Assembly (NCBI GenBank): GCA_020002185.1
Contig: CM034539.1
Location: 4,536,031 to 4,600,030, forward strand
Reading direction: 5' to 3'
DNA: 64,000 bases
DNA from: Paraescarpia echinospica
Lineage: Eukaryota > Annelida > Polychaeta > Sabellida > Siboglinidae
Below the pieces are notes generated by a model that saw only the letters and a list, made by a program, of their open reading frames with translations, was not told the DNA's origin and did not search any database. Every line of letters begins with the position of its first letter. Positions within the stretch are counted from its first letter, which is position 1. A program made the translations under genes and the position numbers. Shown here piece by piece: positions 1 to 12,383 of the stretch.

Positions 1-89
1 GACGCAATATGTTTGAAGGTGCATTAGCCAGTTCTATCGCAAACGAGTCAACTGCAAGGTATAACAACATCTTTTCTTGACATTTTCAG

Positions 90-260
90 ACGAATTTCGT
101 CTCCACAGCGACGAGTGCGCATGCCCAGTGCCATGCGCGGAGACCCACTTCGATTCTGGCATCACGTACGCTTCAACCAGCGGCAGAAACATTAATACGC
201 CGTATGGCAGCAACGACACGCGGGATCTTCGCGCCAAATATGTCAGAGCGCGCGAAACAG
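90..260 (+). CDS. DEG/ENaC exon with ECACPVPC motif
   Basis: The acceptor ends in TTTTCAG and the donor is GTTTGC. The frame enters with two carried-over bases and leaves with one. The encoded cysteine motif and the following serine-rich strand match the extracellular domain of DEG/ENaC channels. Confidence 0.75.
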
Positions 261-3200
261 GTTTGCCGACTATAATAGAGTGTCGTTTATAAATATATTA
301 TATTTCAAAAATAGTAAAAAATACATACGGTTTTACTCTGAAAAACTGTATTTTTATCCTATAGGCTTCTCTGGCAATGACAAAACTGACGACATGTTGG
401 CTTTTCCCAAAGATACAGTATTTTGCTGAATATCACTTGAGTCGAGGTGTCCTAATGTTCACCGTCAGTTTTCACCCTCAGAGCTTGCACGTGACGACCC
501 GTGCCCGTGCAGGGCCGGAACTAAGCGGACTATGCCATTATCCAATTATTTGAGCCTCGCCGCCACCGTCACGCACGATCACAGGGAGATGCATCTTGCA
601 GATGTGTCATTTGATATAATATAACATATTTGAACTGCCACACTAAAACGGGTGTTAAGTAACAGACCCGTGAAATATAGGTTTCTACATTTTATGATTC
701 CACAGATGATGAGCTTAACAGTTATACCTCATTTCTGAGATGTCTTCAGTGGTTTTTGATTTATTGCTAAAAATTGAAGCGAACTTTAATAAAGATAACG
801 TTTTGAGAAAGGAGATCATTATGACATTGTCTATTGTATTTTTAGTGTACGGGCTCGTCAATTCGTGTGTTTTAGTAGTTTTTGATTGTTTGTCGAGGAA
901 AATAAACTGGATGAGATTACAAGGTAGGCATTTCTGCAAAAATAACAAAATTGATTGAACACAACCTAGGCATCTATTTTTGGCTCGCGTGCAGAATAGG
1001 TCTGTGCGACTTAACACCCGGTTCGCGGTGACGGTCACGTGTGTGACAGGTCACTGTAGCGGGTCACGTGTGTGACAGGTCGCTGTGCAGATTTTGAGAT
1101 TGATGACAACATGCTATTGATCTGTTCGGAGATCGCCCATTATCGTGAGTGCGCATGTGCGAACAAGGAATTGTGGGTAAGCTTGCGTTCAAAATGTAAA
1201 TAGAAACCTGTACAGCAATTTGTTTGTTTTGCACTGTGTTTGGACTGCCGAATTATTTATTTGATGCTTATGTCAAACTCACACAGGCTCCACTGTTGTT
1301 CTTGTCACTGTTTACTTAAACAGAATTTCGCGCAACGCAGATGAACGCCATTTTACCCAGGATACTTTGCGTAGAGCCGAAATGAACCGATATCCGAACT
1401 GGTCAATTCCACACCAACGTACGTGACGACCAGTAGTACACGTGGACACTATGTCAAATAATAAGACATGTTCCGATGGTTTCGTATATATTTTCGTCTA
1501 TCACGTGTTATAGATCACGCATTTACGTATCTAGTAGTTTTCCAGAAAATGTGCGTGTGCGTGCGCGCATGCGTGCTTGCTTGCGACTTCTCAGTGATTT
1601 GTTTGAGTAAAGAATTGTCTCGAATGATTCGTATTAAACTGAAAAAATGCTCTTATTTAATGACTTAGCGCAAGAGCCAATTTCGCTGGTTACCCTGATT
1701 CAGATAGCCAATCGATTTCGTTGCGGTGATAATTACAAGTGTTCTCATCCACAATCTCTGTGTTAGTGACAAAGAGCGTCGCCACATTCCGGATCACGCT
1801 TTGTGTCTAGGGCCGGGCTTCTACTAATAATAAGTGGTGATTATACCATCCATCGATTATGCGCAATGTCGCCTTCGACTACCAACAAAATATTCTAACA
1901 AAACTGCTATCACATGACGCTTAAGCAATTGTGACTGATTTCCCGAAAGCCGCAAACAAAAACCCCAGACGCCAGTAATTACAAAGAAGGGACTTGTCTG
2001 ATGTGTGCATCACCGCCATTAGTAATACGTTTGACGTAGTCTAGTAGTCAGACGCACACTCTATGGCTTACAGTAACAAAGACGTGCGAGAAGACGACAC
2101 AATGAGACGTACAGTCGGCGCTGCATATCTCAAATTCTAAACACCCACCCTCGGTAACTGTCTGCAGTTAACTTGTCGGGCAATAAAATCTGTGCTGAGT
2201 GGCGCAACAAAAGCAAACAATTTGGCATTCACGTTATCGTATACAATGCGAATGATAATCATATGATGATAACCATATGATGGTAATCATATGATGATAA
2301 TCATGATAATCATGTAATGATAATCACGTCTTATTATTTGACATAGTGTACTACTGGAATTGACCAGTTCGGATATCGGTTCATTTCGGCTCTACGCAAA
2401 GTATCCTGGGTAAAATAGCGTTCATCTGCGTTGCGCGAAATTCTGTTTAAGTAAACAGTGACAAGAACAACAGTGGAGCCTGTGTGAGTTTGACAAAAGC
2501 ATCAAATAAATAATTCGGCAGTCCAAACACAGTGCAAAACAAACAAATTGCTGTACAGGTTTCTATTTACATTTTGAACGCAAGCTTACCCACAATTCCT
2601 TGTTCGCACATGCGCACTCACGATAATGGGCGATCTCCGAACAGGTCAATAGCATGTTGTCATCAATCTCAAAATCTGCACAGCGACCTGTCACACACGT
2701 GACCCGCTACAGCGACCTGTCACACACATGACCCGCCACAGCGACCTGTCACACACGTGACCCGCTACAGCGACCTGTCACACACGTGACCCGTCACCGC
2801 GAACCGGGTGTTAAGTCGCACAGGCCTATTCTGCACGCGAGCCAAAAATAGATGCCTAGGTTGTGTTCAATCAATTTTAATTTTGTATGTTTGCAGAACA
2901 ACGAGTGAGGCGGGACATCGTCGATACAGACACAAAGATCATCACGACATTGAGTAATCAACTCGTCCATCTGGTCCATGCACTAGAGGTTTGTGTGACG
3001 TTGTTCACTCGTTACGAGGCTGACTTCACTGGTTATGTTGGGGCAGTTTCATGTTTATGATTTATATTACTTGTTTTACGATGATACCAACAAAGTTAGA
3101 CTTTGTGTTCAAAAACTTCAAGTGATACACACACCAAGCCATGTCAGAATACAACGTTGGTGACGTGGCGATATCCACACCAGGGCATGTTAGACCACAA

Positions 3201-6200
3201 CGTTGGTGGCGTGGCGATATCCACACCAGGGCATGTTAGACCACAACGTTGGTGGCGTGGCGATATCCGCACCAGGGCATGTTAGACCACAACGTTGGTG
3301 GCGTGGCAATATCCACACCAGGGCATGTTAGACCACAACGTTGGTGGCGTGGCAATATCCGCACCAGGGAATGTTAGACCACAACGTTGGTGGCAGACAA
3401 CAACATTAGGTGGCGTGGCGATACACACCCGAGACCACAACTTTGCATACATTTTAGTTGTGTTCCTCTTGATATATCTAAGTAATGTTCCTCTTGAGAT
3501 ATCTAAGTAATGTTCCTCTACAGACAACGTCATGAAAGGGTAATTTCAATAGTATAGGAGAACACAGATTATTGTCAATAAAATGGACGTTTACTGATAG
3601 CGGTAATTTCCCCAATATATGAGGAAACAATTGTTAATCATATGGACATTTACTGATATGACAGTGGCCGAAAGGAGAACTGCCAAATAACATAAGAAAC
3701 ACGTGTCCCTAACAAGCTAGATGGGACGACATTTGTGCACTTTCAGTAGTTACAAGTACAGTTTTAAATAAAATGGGCGTTTTTCATTATTGAACAGGGC
3801 AAACTATTTCACAACAAGGCAATTTGTTGAGGAAGGGCACAACATGTACTAATCAGAATCATACAATTTCTCATATGAGATAAGTTTATGTATTGCGTAG
3901 GTTAAACTTGAATAACAATAAATGAACATAACCGCAAGTCACCATTAATTTGTGCCATGTGACCTCACGATGTAAACAACAACCTCCTATTCTTGTGCAG
4001 ACGAAAACAGAAATCGTGGGTCGAATCGAGACGCACATTGATCTTTTGATGAGCAAGCTGCGGCCACGATTGAAGTTCCACTATAAACGAGGCCTTCTAA
4101 AGCTGAAGTATACTGTCGACCACGATTTTGCCCGCAGCTTCGAAGTGATGAACGAGCGGACCTTCTCGCACATGACGGGCAACTTCTACCAACTGACGGC
4201 GCTCTTTCGCGACACGGTGTCAGCGTACAACACGTCACTGAACGGCACGGACAACCGGGGAATCGACCGACTCCGAGAGGCGTGGTATGTCGGCACCTTA
4301 AGAGACCTACAAAAGAGACGCCATCTTGCGTCGAAGGTTTTAGCTAACATAACGCAGGTGCACTCAGCCTTCTGCAACGGAACCGTCATCGTCGACTTCG
4401 AGGCGTCGCCAGGAAGACGCTACGACTCGACATACGTGTGGCTGGGATACTTGACGTCGCCGAAAGAGGCGAAGTACTACAGTAAGCTATTCAAATACAC
4501 GTCCTGCTTTATCGTCAACGTTGACAAGTTGCTGCAGCTCAACGAAGACTTGTACCGACGCGGCATACTGCCCGATCCGGCCACGTGTGAAAAGGTTATA
4601 CTTGCCTTCGAGCAGTGTTCGCGGTCCTATAACTACTACCGCTTCCTCTACGAGCACAAGGTCGTGTTCCGTGCACAGAAGAACGTACAGAAAGTCGTCG
4701 ACCGCTTCAACAGACTCAATCAGACACTCTCGAGTAAAGTCACTGACATCATGTTGATGATTGAATCGCTCAGGTCGCAGGCGCGGGTGCTTAACGACAC
4801 GTCACTGGACACAGTTCGTTCCGCCGTCACCATGGCAACGCTGTACCTTCGCGACACTAGCGTCATGAAACTGGACATCGCGGCTGTGGTGACTTCGCCT
4901 GCCTTTCGCGACGACCTTCAGAAGTTCGTGAACTTCTTCAAAGACCTGCGCGGCTACGGCCAGAGACTGTTGGTGGACTGGCGGCGATTCGCAACCAACT
5001 ACGTCGCCGTGTGGACGAACATGCTGGAAGAGGACGCGCTCACCGACTTCTACGTCATGATACACAGCGACGTCGACCAACTGTTGCACAATGACACGGC
5101 GCGACACCTGGCGACTATATTCGCAAACATGACAGATGTCAGCGCTGACGTCATCGGCAACCTCAGCCTGACGGAGTTGAACGAGTTGTTGAACGCTGAC
5201 TTCGCGGTGGTCGACCGACCGTCGCTGTACGAGCGACTACGACTGTCGCTGACGGACATCATTGAGAGGAACAACCTCGTCACGTTCCTTGGCGAGAAGG
5301 TCGACGTGTTCGCCAAAACCATGGACACCTTCGCCGTTGGTCTACAACGGTACCAGGCCAGTGTTGTCATCGATGCTGCTTTCTATAGGTAGGTCTTTAT
5401 TGTTTGTTTCAGTTTTGATGACATTTACCTATTTTTTTAAACTATGAAGTTGGTCTACGTTTCAGCTGCCATCGATAACAGTTTTTAGGAATTGAAATGT
5501 AGGGTGTCTTCCTTTCCTATGCTACCCAGACTGTGTAGTGAGCAGGCTATCACGCACGCGGTTGAGTCGGTTTCCTTCGTTTCTAGTCGACCGAAGTTTA
5601 AATACAGAAGTAAACGCCAAAAGTAATGTTTGTGAAATAATAAAATGTTTACGTTTGATAGTTTATTTACACCTCTGTTGGGCGACCACTCTATGCAAGC
5701 TTACCAGAACAGTAGCATTTTTTTTTGGGTAGACCTGATATTAAATATTTTTTATTAACCTGAATTCTATTATGTAAACAGTAAGTACAAATTATCGGTT
5801 TGTCAATAACAACATAAGATGTTACGTTTACCGATGTATCTATCTCACGCCAAGTCGCTTGCCACATGGAAGGTATATTGATTGTAGTTGTGTTTGCCAG
5901 ATTGTGTCGTGTCGTAAACGCTGCCTTTTCCAGTGTGAAAATGTCAACATGCCACTAAATCAGCTGGATGGTGAAGCTCAATTTTACATACAATTCATCT
6001 GAACAAATAACTGTCAACCAGCCAAATAAAAAAAAATCCGACCAACCCGACAGTACAACTAAATGTACGAGCTAAGCTTGTAGGGTTCACAGGTCAGGTA
6101 GAAGGTGGTAGCAGTAATCAGAAAGACCCACAACACGAGTCCGTCTAATGAACTCTGGTTTACCGGCTGTTACCGACGTGCCATTTGATGGACCGTGTCC

Positions 6201-7663
6201 ACTATTATGAAAACACCCTCTCCTATGCACACATTACAGTCAGTCTCATTTATAAAAATTCGCAACAATAATATATGTATATACGTACACCAAATCTACT
6301 ACATTTGATTCATTTCTGCCAAACTACGTATGCATGTGACAGCTGGCGACTGAATGGTTTTGTTTGTGAAGGGAAAACTTCGCACAGATGAACGTCTACA
6401 TGCGAGAACTGACATACCAGGAGATCGAACAGCAAGAAGCCTACGACCTGACGGCCCTCTTTAGTACGTACAGTCCTGTGTTGTGTCTAGTCCTACGACT
6501 TAACGGCTCTCTTTAGTAAGTGCAATCGTATGTTGAGTCTAGTCCTACGGTTTGACAGCCCTTTTTGTGAGTTGTGTCTAGTCTTACTCTCTGACGGTCC
6601 TCTTTAGTACGGACAGTTGTATGATGTGTCTAGTCTTACTCTCTGACGGTCCTCTTTAGTACGTACAGTTGTATGCTGTATGTAGTCCTAGACATGACGG
6701 GTTTCTTTGGTCCGTATATAGTCGTGTGCTGTCTCTAATCTGACGACATGACAGTCCTCCTTCGTCTGTGCAATCGAGTGATGTGACTTGTTCCACGACT
6801 TGACGGCCCTCTTTAGTAGGCACTGTCGTGTGTTTTATCTTGTCCTACGATCTGACAGCCGTCTTTGGTACTACAGTCGTGTGTTGTGTCCAGTCCTACG
6901 ATCTGACAGCCCTCTTTGGTAGTACAGTCGTGTGTTGTGTCTAGTCCTACGATCCTACAGCCGTCTTTGGTAGTACAGTCGTGTGTTGTGTCTAGTCCTA
7001 CGATCCTACAGCCGTCTTTGGTAGTACAGTCGTGTGTTGTGTCTAGTCCTACGATCCTACAGCCCTCTTTGGTAGTACAGTCGTGTGTTGTGTCTAGTCC
7101 TACGATCCTACAGCCGTCTTTGGTAGTACAGTCGTGTGTTGTGTCTAGTCCTACGATCCTACAGCCGTCTTTGGTAGTACAGTCGTGTGTTGTGTCCAGT
7201 CCTACGATCTGACAGCCCTCTTTGGTAGTACAGTCGTGTGTTGTGTCCAGTCCTACGATCTGACAGCCGTCTTTGGTAGTACAGTCGTGTGTTGTGTCCA
7301 GTCTAAAGTTATCACTGCATTCTTCAGTACGCACAATTACACGTATGTTTATAGTGGTTTTGTTTTAGTTGATGATTGAACATATTTTTACTTCATTAAT
7401 AACCTTTAGATAAAATATTAAGCGCCCTGTAATTGAACACTGATGTCTACTAGTGTCTATACGGATGTGTCTGCCACATGTTTAAATGTTGGCCCTTTAA
7501 TTCGAATCCGATCATCTTCGTATATTATCTTGTAAACTGTTTCTTGGCTTCAGGCGACATCGGCGGATCAATGGGGCTCTTTGTCGGCGGAAGTATCATC
7601 ACCGTCATTGAGTTATTCGACGTTGTTGTACACACTCTACTGATGCGTCGTCTAGCGGATTGA
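90..7663 (+). CDS. DEG/ENaC-family sodium channel, C-terminal five exons (5' part outside window)
   Basis: Amiloride-sensitive/acid-sensing type cation channel of the plasma membrane. Exons at 90-260, 2897-2988, 4001-5388, 6372-6463 and 7554-7663 join in compatible phases at AG/GT borders and end in TGA. Seen: an ECACPVPC motif in the first exon, typical of the extracellular cysteine-rich region; a large helical-looking exon of about 462 codons; then YMRELTYQEIEQQEAYDLT, the family's strand before the last membrane helix; then GDIGG-like SDIGGSMGLFVGGSIITV, the second transmembrane segment with the glycine/serine selectivity region, and a short cytoplasmic tail. In usual family members the CxCPxPC motif and the final strand lie some tens of residues apart; here they are separated by roughly 540 residues. 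The start codon and first membrane helix must lie upstream of the window. Each intron carries repeats. Function is inferred from family membership; ligand unknown. Confidence 0.85.
947..2880. repeat. Large inverted repeat (foldback-like) inside a DEG/ENaC intron
   Basis: The left arm, about 947-1468, recurs as the reverse complement at about 2326-2880. Landmarks read on both arms include the GCCTAGGTTG block, an array of GTCACACACGTGACC-type units, the CAAGCTTACCC block and a distal TATTTGACATAG block. The right arm has more copies of the CACGTGAC unit, and the left arm has about 25 extra bases near 1415. The roughly 860-bp centre has no recognised gene. Similarity at the outer edge of the left arm even reaches the TTTGCAG acceptor of the exon at 2897. 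Confidence 0.85.
2245..2318. repeat. Short palindromic repeat cluster (ATCATATGAT)
   Basis: Four to five degenerate tandem copies of GATAATCATATGAT, each with a self-complementary core. The cluster lies at the inner edge of the right arm of the large inverted repeat. Confidence 0.6.
2897..2988 (+). CDS. DEG/ENaC exon, helical linker
   Basis: The acceptor is TTTGCAG and the donor is GTTTGTG. The phase joins exactly to both neighbours. It encodes about 30 residues rich in D, T, L and V, with no recognised motif. It lies immediately to the right of the large inverted repeat that ends near 2880. Confidence 0.6.
3132..3415. repeat. 46-bp minisatellite, ~6 copies
   Basis: The unit begins CCACACCAGGGCATGTTAG and contains ACAACGTTGGTGGCGTGGC. 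Copies are head-to-tail with few substitutions, and the last is partial. It lies in an intron of the DEG/ENaC gene. Open frames across it are a by-product of the repeat. Confidence 0.85.
4001..5388 (+). CDS. DEG/ENaC large insert exon (~462 codons)
   Basis: One long open exon bounded by an acceptor (CTTGTGCAG) and a donor (GTAGGTC). It is GC-richer than its flanks, with many NxT/NxS glycosylation sequons, for example NGT, NDT, NLS and NMT. It is predicted mostly helical, with leucine/valine heptad-like spacing. The frame contains GNFYQLTALFRDTV and similar amphipathic stretches but no enzyme motif. It lies between the extracellular CPxPC region and the last transmembrane helix, so it should be extracellular (inference). 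The translation could be read as starting at an upstream ATG near 3958, but splicing to the previous exon gives a better explanation. Confidence 0.8.
6372..6463 (+). CDS. DEG/ENaC exon before TM2
   Basis: Choosing the acceptor TTGTGAAG rather than the nearby CGCACAG keeps the frame open, because the latter gives an immediate TGA after joining. It encodes ENFAQMNVYMRELTYQ and EIEQQEAYDLTALF, a hallmark stretch of DEG/ENaC channels. The donor is GTACGT. Its 3' end appears to be the founder of the adjacent 51-bp minisatellite. Confidence 0.8.
6440..7303. repeat. 51-bp minisatellite derived from exon end plus splice donor
   Basis: About 16-17 head-to-tail units, degenerate at the left and near-identical at 6850-7303. 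Each unit carries a version of CCTACGACCTGACGGCCCTC followed by TTTAGTACGTACAG. This is the 3' end of the exon ending at 6463 plus its donor. Because 51 is a multiple of three, long frames without stops appear on both strands, for example a 17-residue periodic frame on the - strand. These are not taken as genes. Confidence 0.9.
7554..7663 (+). CDS. DEG/ENaC last exon (TM2 and tail)
   Basis: The acceptor is GGCTTCAG and the exon ends in TGA. It encodes DIGGSMGLFVGGS followed by hydrophobic residues and IELFDVVVHTLLMRR. This matches the pore-lining second transmembrane helix and the ELFD motif of the family, with only a short cytoplasmic tail. Confidence 0.85.
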
Positions 7664-8480
<817 letters not shown>

Positions 8481-8601
8481 TGTTGTTGTTGCTATTTGCA
8501 TACACATGTTTTAATTTTTTGTCCCGCTAATGCGGTCACCTTGTTATTCAGGTCACGTTTGTTCTGTCCCAGAGGTGACCTTAATAGCGAGGTTCAACTG
8601 A

Positions 8602-8602
<1 letters not shown>

Positions 8603-8647
<45 letters not shown>
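8603..8647. repeat. (TA)n(TG)n compound microsatellite
   Basis: A short TA run followed directly by about 14 TG units. Confidence 0.9.
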
Positions 8648-8648
<1 letters not shown>

Positions 8649-8738
8649 GTTATTGTTGTTGTTATTTGCATACACTTATGTTTTTATTTATACAGATATG
8701 TGGTTTCTTTATAAACTTGATTGATGACAAGGGACTGT

Positions 8739-10466
8739 GTAGGAAACAATCCATGTGATATTTCCATCAACTGTGATAGTAGTCGTGGGTCGAATGGAGA
8801 CGATACAGCTCTGGGCATGAACTCGCTCCCCGGTTAGCGGGTAGGAAACAATCCATGTGGTATTTCCATCAACTGTGATAGTAATCGTGTGTCGAATGGA
8901 GACGATACACCTCTGGGCATGAACTTGCTTCCAGGTTAGCGGGTAGGGAACAATACATGTGGTATTTCCATCAACTGTGATAGTAGTCGTGGGTCGAATG
9001 GAGACGATACAGCTCTGGGCATGAACTCGCTCCCCGGTTAGCGGGTAGGGAACAATACATGTGGTATTTCCATCAACTGTGATAGTAATCGTGGGTCGAA
9101 TGGAGACGATACAGCTCTGGGCATGAACTCGCTCCCCGGTTAGCGGGTAGGGAACAATACATGTGGTATTTCCATCAACTGTGATAGTAGTCGTGGGTCG
9201 AATGGAGACGATACACCTCTGGGCATGAACTCGCTCCCCAGTTAGCGGGTAGGGAACAATACATGTGGTATTTCCATCAACTGTGATAGTAATCGTGGGT
9301 CGAATGGAGACGATACAGCTCTGGGCATGAACTCGCTCCCCGGTTAGCGGGTAGGGAACAATACATGTGGTATTTCCATCAACTGTGATAGTAGTCGTGG
9401 GTCGAATGGAGACGATACACCTCTGGGCATGAACTCGCTCCCCAGTTAGCGGGTAGGGAACAATACATGTGGTATTTCCATCAACTGTGATAGTAGTCGT
9501 GGGTCGAATGGAGACGATACAGCTCTGGGCATGAACTCGCTCCCCGGTTAGCGGGTAGGAAACAATCCATGTGGTATTTCCATCAACTGTGATAGTAGTC
9601 GTGGGTCGAATGGAGACGATACAGCTCTGGGCATGAACTCGCTCCCAGGTTAGCGGGTAGGAAACAATCCATGTGGTATTTCCATCAACTGTGATAGTAG
9701 TCGTGGGTCGAATGGAGACGATACAGCTCTGGGCATGAACTCGCTCCTCGGTTAGCGGGTAGGAAACAATCCATGTGGTATTTCCATCAACTGTGATAGT
9801 AATCGTGGGTCGAATGGAGACGATACACCTCTGGGCATGAACTCGCTCCCCGGTTAGCGGGTAGGGAACAATACATGTGGTATTTCCATCAATTGTGACA
9901 GTAATCGTGGGTCGAATGGAGGCGATACAGCTCTGGGCATGAACTCGCTCCCCGGTTAGCGGATAGGGAACAATCCATGTGGTATTTCCATCAACTGTGA
10001 TAGTAGTCGTGGGTCGAATGGAGACGATACAGCTCTGGGCATGAACTCGCTCCCCGGTTAGCGGGTAGGAAACAATCCATGTGGTATTTCCATCAACTGT
10101 GATAGTAATCGTGGGTCGAATGGAGACGATACAGCTCTGGGCATGAACTCGCTCCTCGGTTAGCGGGTAGGGAACAATCCATGTGGTATTTCCATCAACT
10201 GTGATAGTAATCGTGGGTCGAATGGAGACGATACAGCTCTGGGCATGAACTCGCTCCCCGGTTAGCGGGTAGGAAACAATCCATGTGGTATTTCCATCAA
10301 TTGTGATAGTAATCGTGGGTCGAATGGAGACGATACAGCTCTGGGCATGAACTCGCTCCCCAGTTAGCGGGTAGGAAACAATCCATGTGGTATTTCCATC
10401 AATTGTGACAGTAATCGTGGGTCGAATGGAGACGATACAGCTCTGGGCATGAACTCGCCCCTCTGT
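8739..10466. repeat. 102-bp satellite array, ~17 copies
   Basis: Units begin GTAGGAAACAATCCATGTGG and contain CTCTGGGCATGAACTCGCTC. They are head-to-tail with only a few variable positions, such as GTAGTCG/GTAATCG, CAGCTC/CACCTC and GGAAACAATCC/GGGAACAATAC. These variants alternate in runs, which suggests higher-order spread of units by unequal exchange. No long open frame is maintained. Confidence 0.95.
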
Positions 10467-12383
10467 TAGTGACTTGTCTTTGCACTAGTCCGAGGCAGTT
10501 CCAACGGCAGCGTTACTGGAAGTGTCGGAGTTTATTTAATGACATGGGCGAGGAGCCTTTCCTCCGAGACGTAGTGCTGCAGGCTCACGACTCACACATA
10601 CATGGCATCCATGCTGGTCACCACCTGAGTGTACTCCTCCTATCAAATTATAACCCAAACAACAAATCTCCTACCCAATTCCAATAGGACACACGCGAAA
10701 GGAGAAACACCACCATCTAATTATGTGGCTAGTGACGGATTGTGCCTCTTTGTGTTTGTGCTCTAGAAAGATGCTCCCTACGAGGAATGTAGACCTAGAA
10801 TAAGGTTGGGTGAGCCAGCTAAGGAAGGTTGGGAGCACATCAGATGCAGGTCATGGCATGTGGAAACGCGCCAAGTTTCTATTTTAATATCTTATACAAG
10901 CAGTTCCTCCGTGATTGTATTGGTAAAGGTGATAGGTTCTTATATGGCGCAGTGTCCATCCCTCGACTGCACAAAGCACTTTACACTTTACTCCGTGGCA
11001 GGCCTGTTCAATCGAACACGATCGCGACTTCTCTGGGAAATATTCAGCCACGCTGTAATTACTGCGCGAAGATTATTCGTACACAAATATCAACCACTGA
11101 CAACAGCCAGGTACCCATTCCCACAGCTGAGTGAACTTGATCAATGTAGAGTTAATGAACTTGCCCAAAGTTCGAAACTGCAGCACACAATTCGAACCCG
11201 GATTATCTCGATTGAGAGTGCGATGTTCTAAACACTGCTTCAACGCGCTCCACATTACATTATTAATTCCACATTAGCAAATAACACCGGGAAGATCCGT
11301 AAATCTATCGTCTACTTATAAAACAAATGTTGATTTGGGTGAGTAGTATGTGCGGGATAAAATGCTTAATAGCTCGTAGAAATATTCGATCTATGCAAAC
11401 AGTGGTAATATTGGGCTGTTTGACGGTGTCACGATATGATCATACAACTGTTCACTCTCGAGTGCCACGGCTCTCTTATCAACTCTCTCGTCACAGTCGG
11501 GTGTGTGGTTACCACTCTCCGGCGGAACACAAACATAACAACCCCGTCGGGGGATGACAGAGCATAGCCGATGCATTGATACATGCAGATGTGCAAGTCG
11601 ATACGGTTCACGTGGTACAACCTTATACTGTATGATTAATCAACTAGAACCAGTGAAGTCGGTAATAGAAAGTCATACCCACACGTGTGTTTTACTTACA
11701 ATAGGCGAATTAACATTAGGAAATTAACTAAAACCTCAATTAACTTAAAGGAACATTGAGAAATTAAACAGCACAACGTATTCCGCATGGTTGCATTGTT
11801 GTCAATGTAGTAATTAAAACAGCAGTACAGAAGAGACGGAATAATATATCCAACCTGAAACAGCGGATACATAGTCACTATTTAATACAGATACCATATA
11901 ATTGACATCGAACTAAGGACGTATTTGGACTATTGCCTTAATTTGTTATAATCTCTAACATTTTAATAAATAAGTGTAATTAAGTACCAGTTGTTTGAGT
12001 TCTTCAATAGACACCATCCATTACTTAACGCAATAAGCTGGAAACATACGCCAACCGCAAAGTTAATTGAGTTCTACGTCACAACTTTTGCGATCCAATC
12101 ACAAGTTTACGCGGGATCTGCAATTCGACTTCGCGTATGAACGCCAAACATGGATATTTCGCGTAAGTTCAAACGCCGACTTATTTCGTACATAAATAGT
12201 TACGGTAATTCAAATGTAACTATACAGGGTAATAGCTACACCTTTTAGGAACACATGCGTATAAAGAATGTTGAGTTATAAATGACATGTATGCATGTTT
12301 GACGACTTTCAAAAAGACACACGACTTGCTAGTTTTCATCTGCAGCGATGCAGTGAGGCGCAATAACAGTGCAGTACACATTT
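10467..12383. other. Unannotated stretch between two satellite arrays
   Basis: Open frames at 10469-10687 and 10806-11231 show no recognisable domain, splice context or conservation clue. Nothing can be supported as a gene. Confidence 0.4.

Noticed and set aside
740..958. 72-codon + frame with a hydrophobic stretch and a donor-like GTAGGC
   Set aside because: No acceptor or DEG/ENaC similarity, and it partly overlaps the inverted-repeat arm.
6813..7334. 173-codon - strand frame with 17-residue repeats (LDTTHDCTTKDGCRIVG)
   Set aside because: It is the translation of a 51-bp minisatellite whose length is a multiple of three. The opposite strand is equally open and there is no start or splice context.
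10806..11231. 141-codon + frame
   Set aside because: No motif, composition like surrounding DNA, and overlapping alternative frames.
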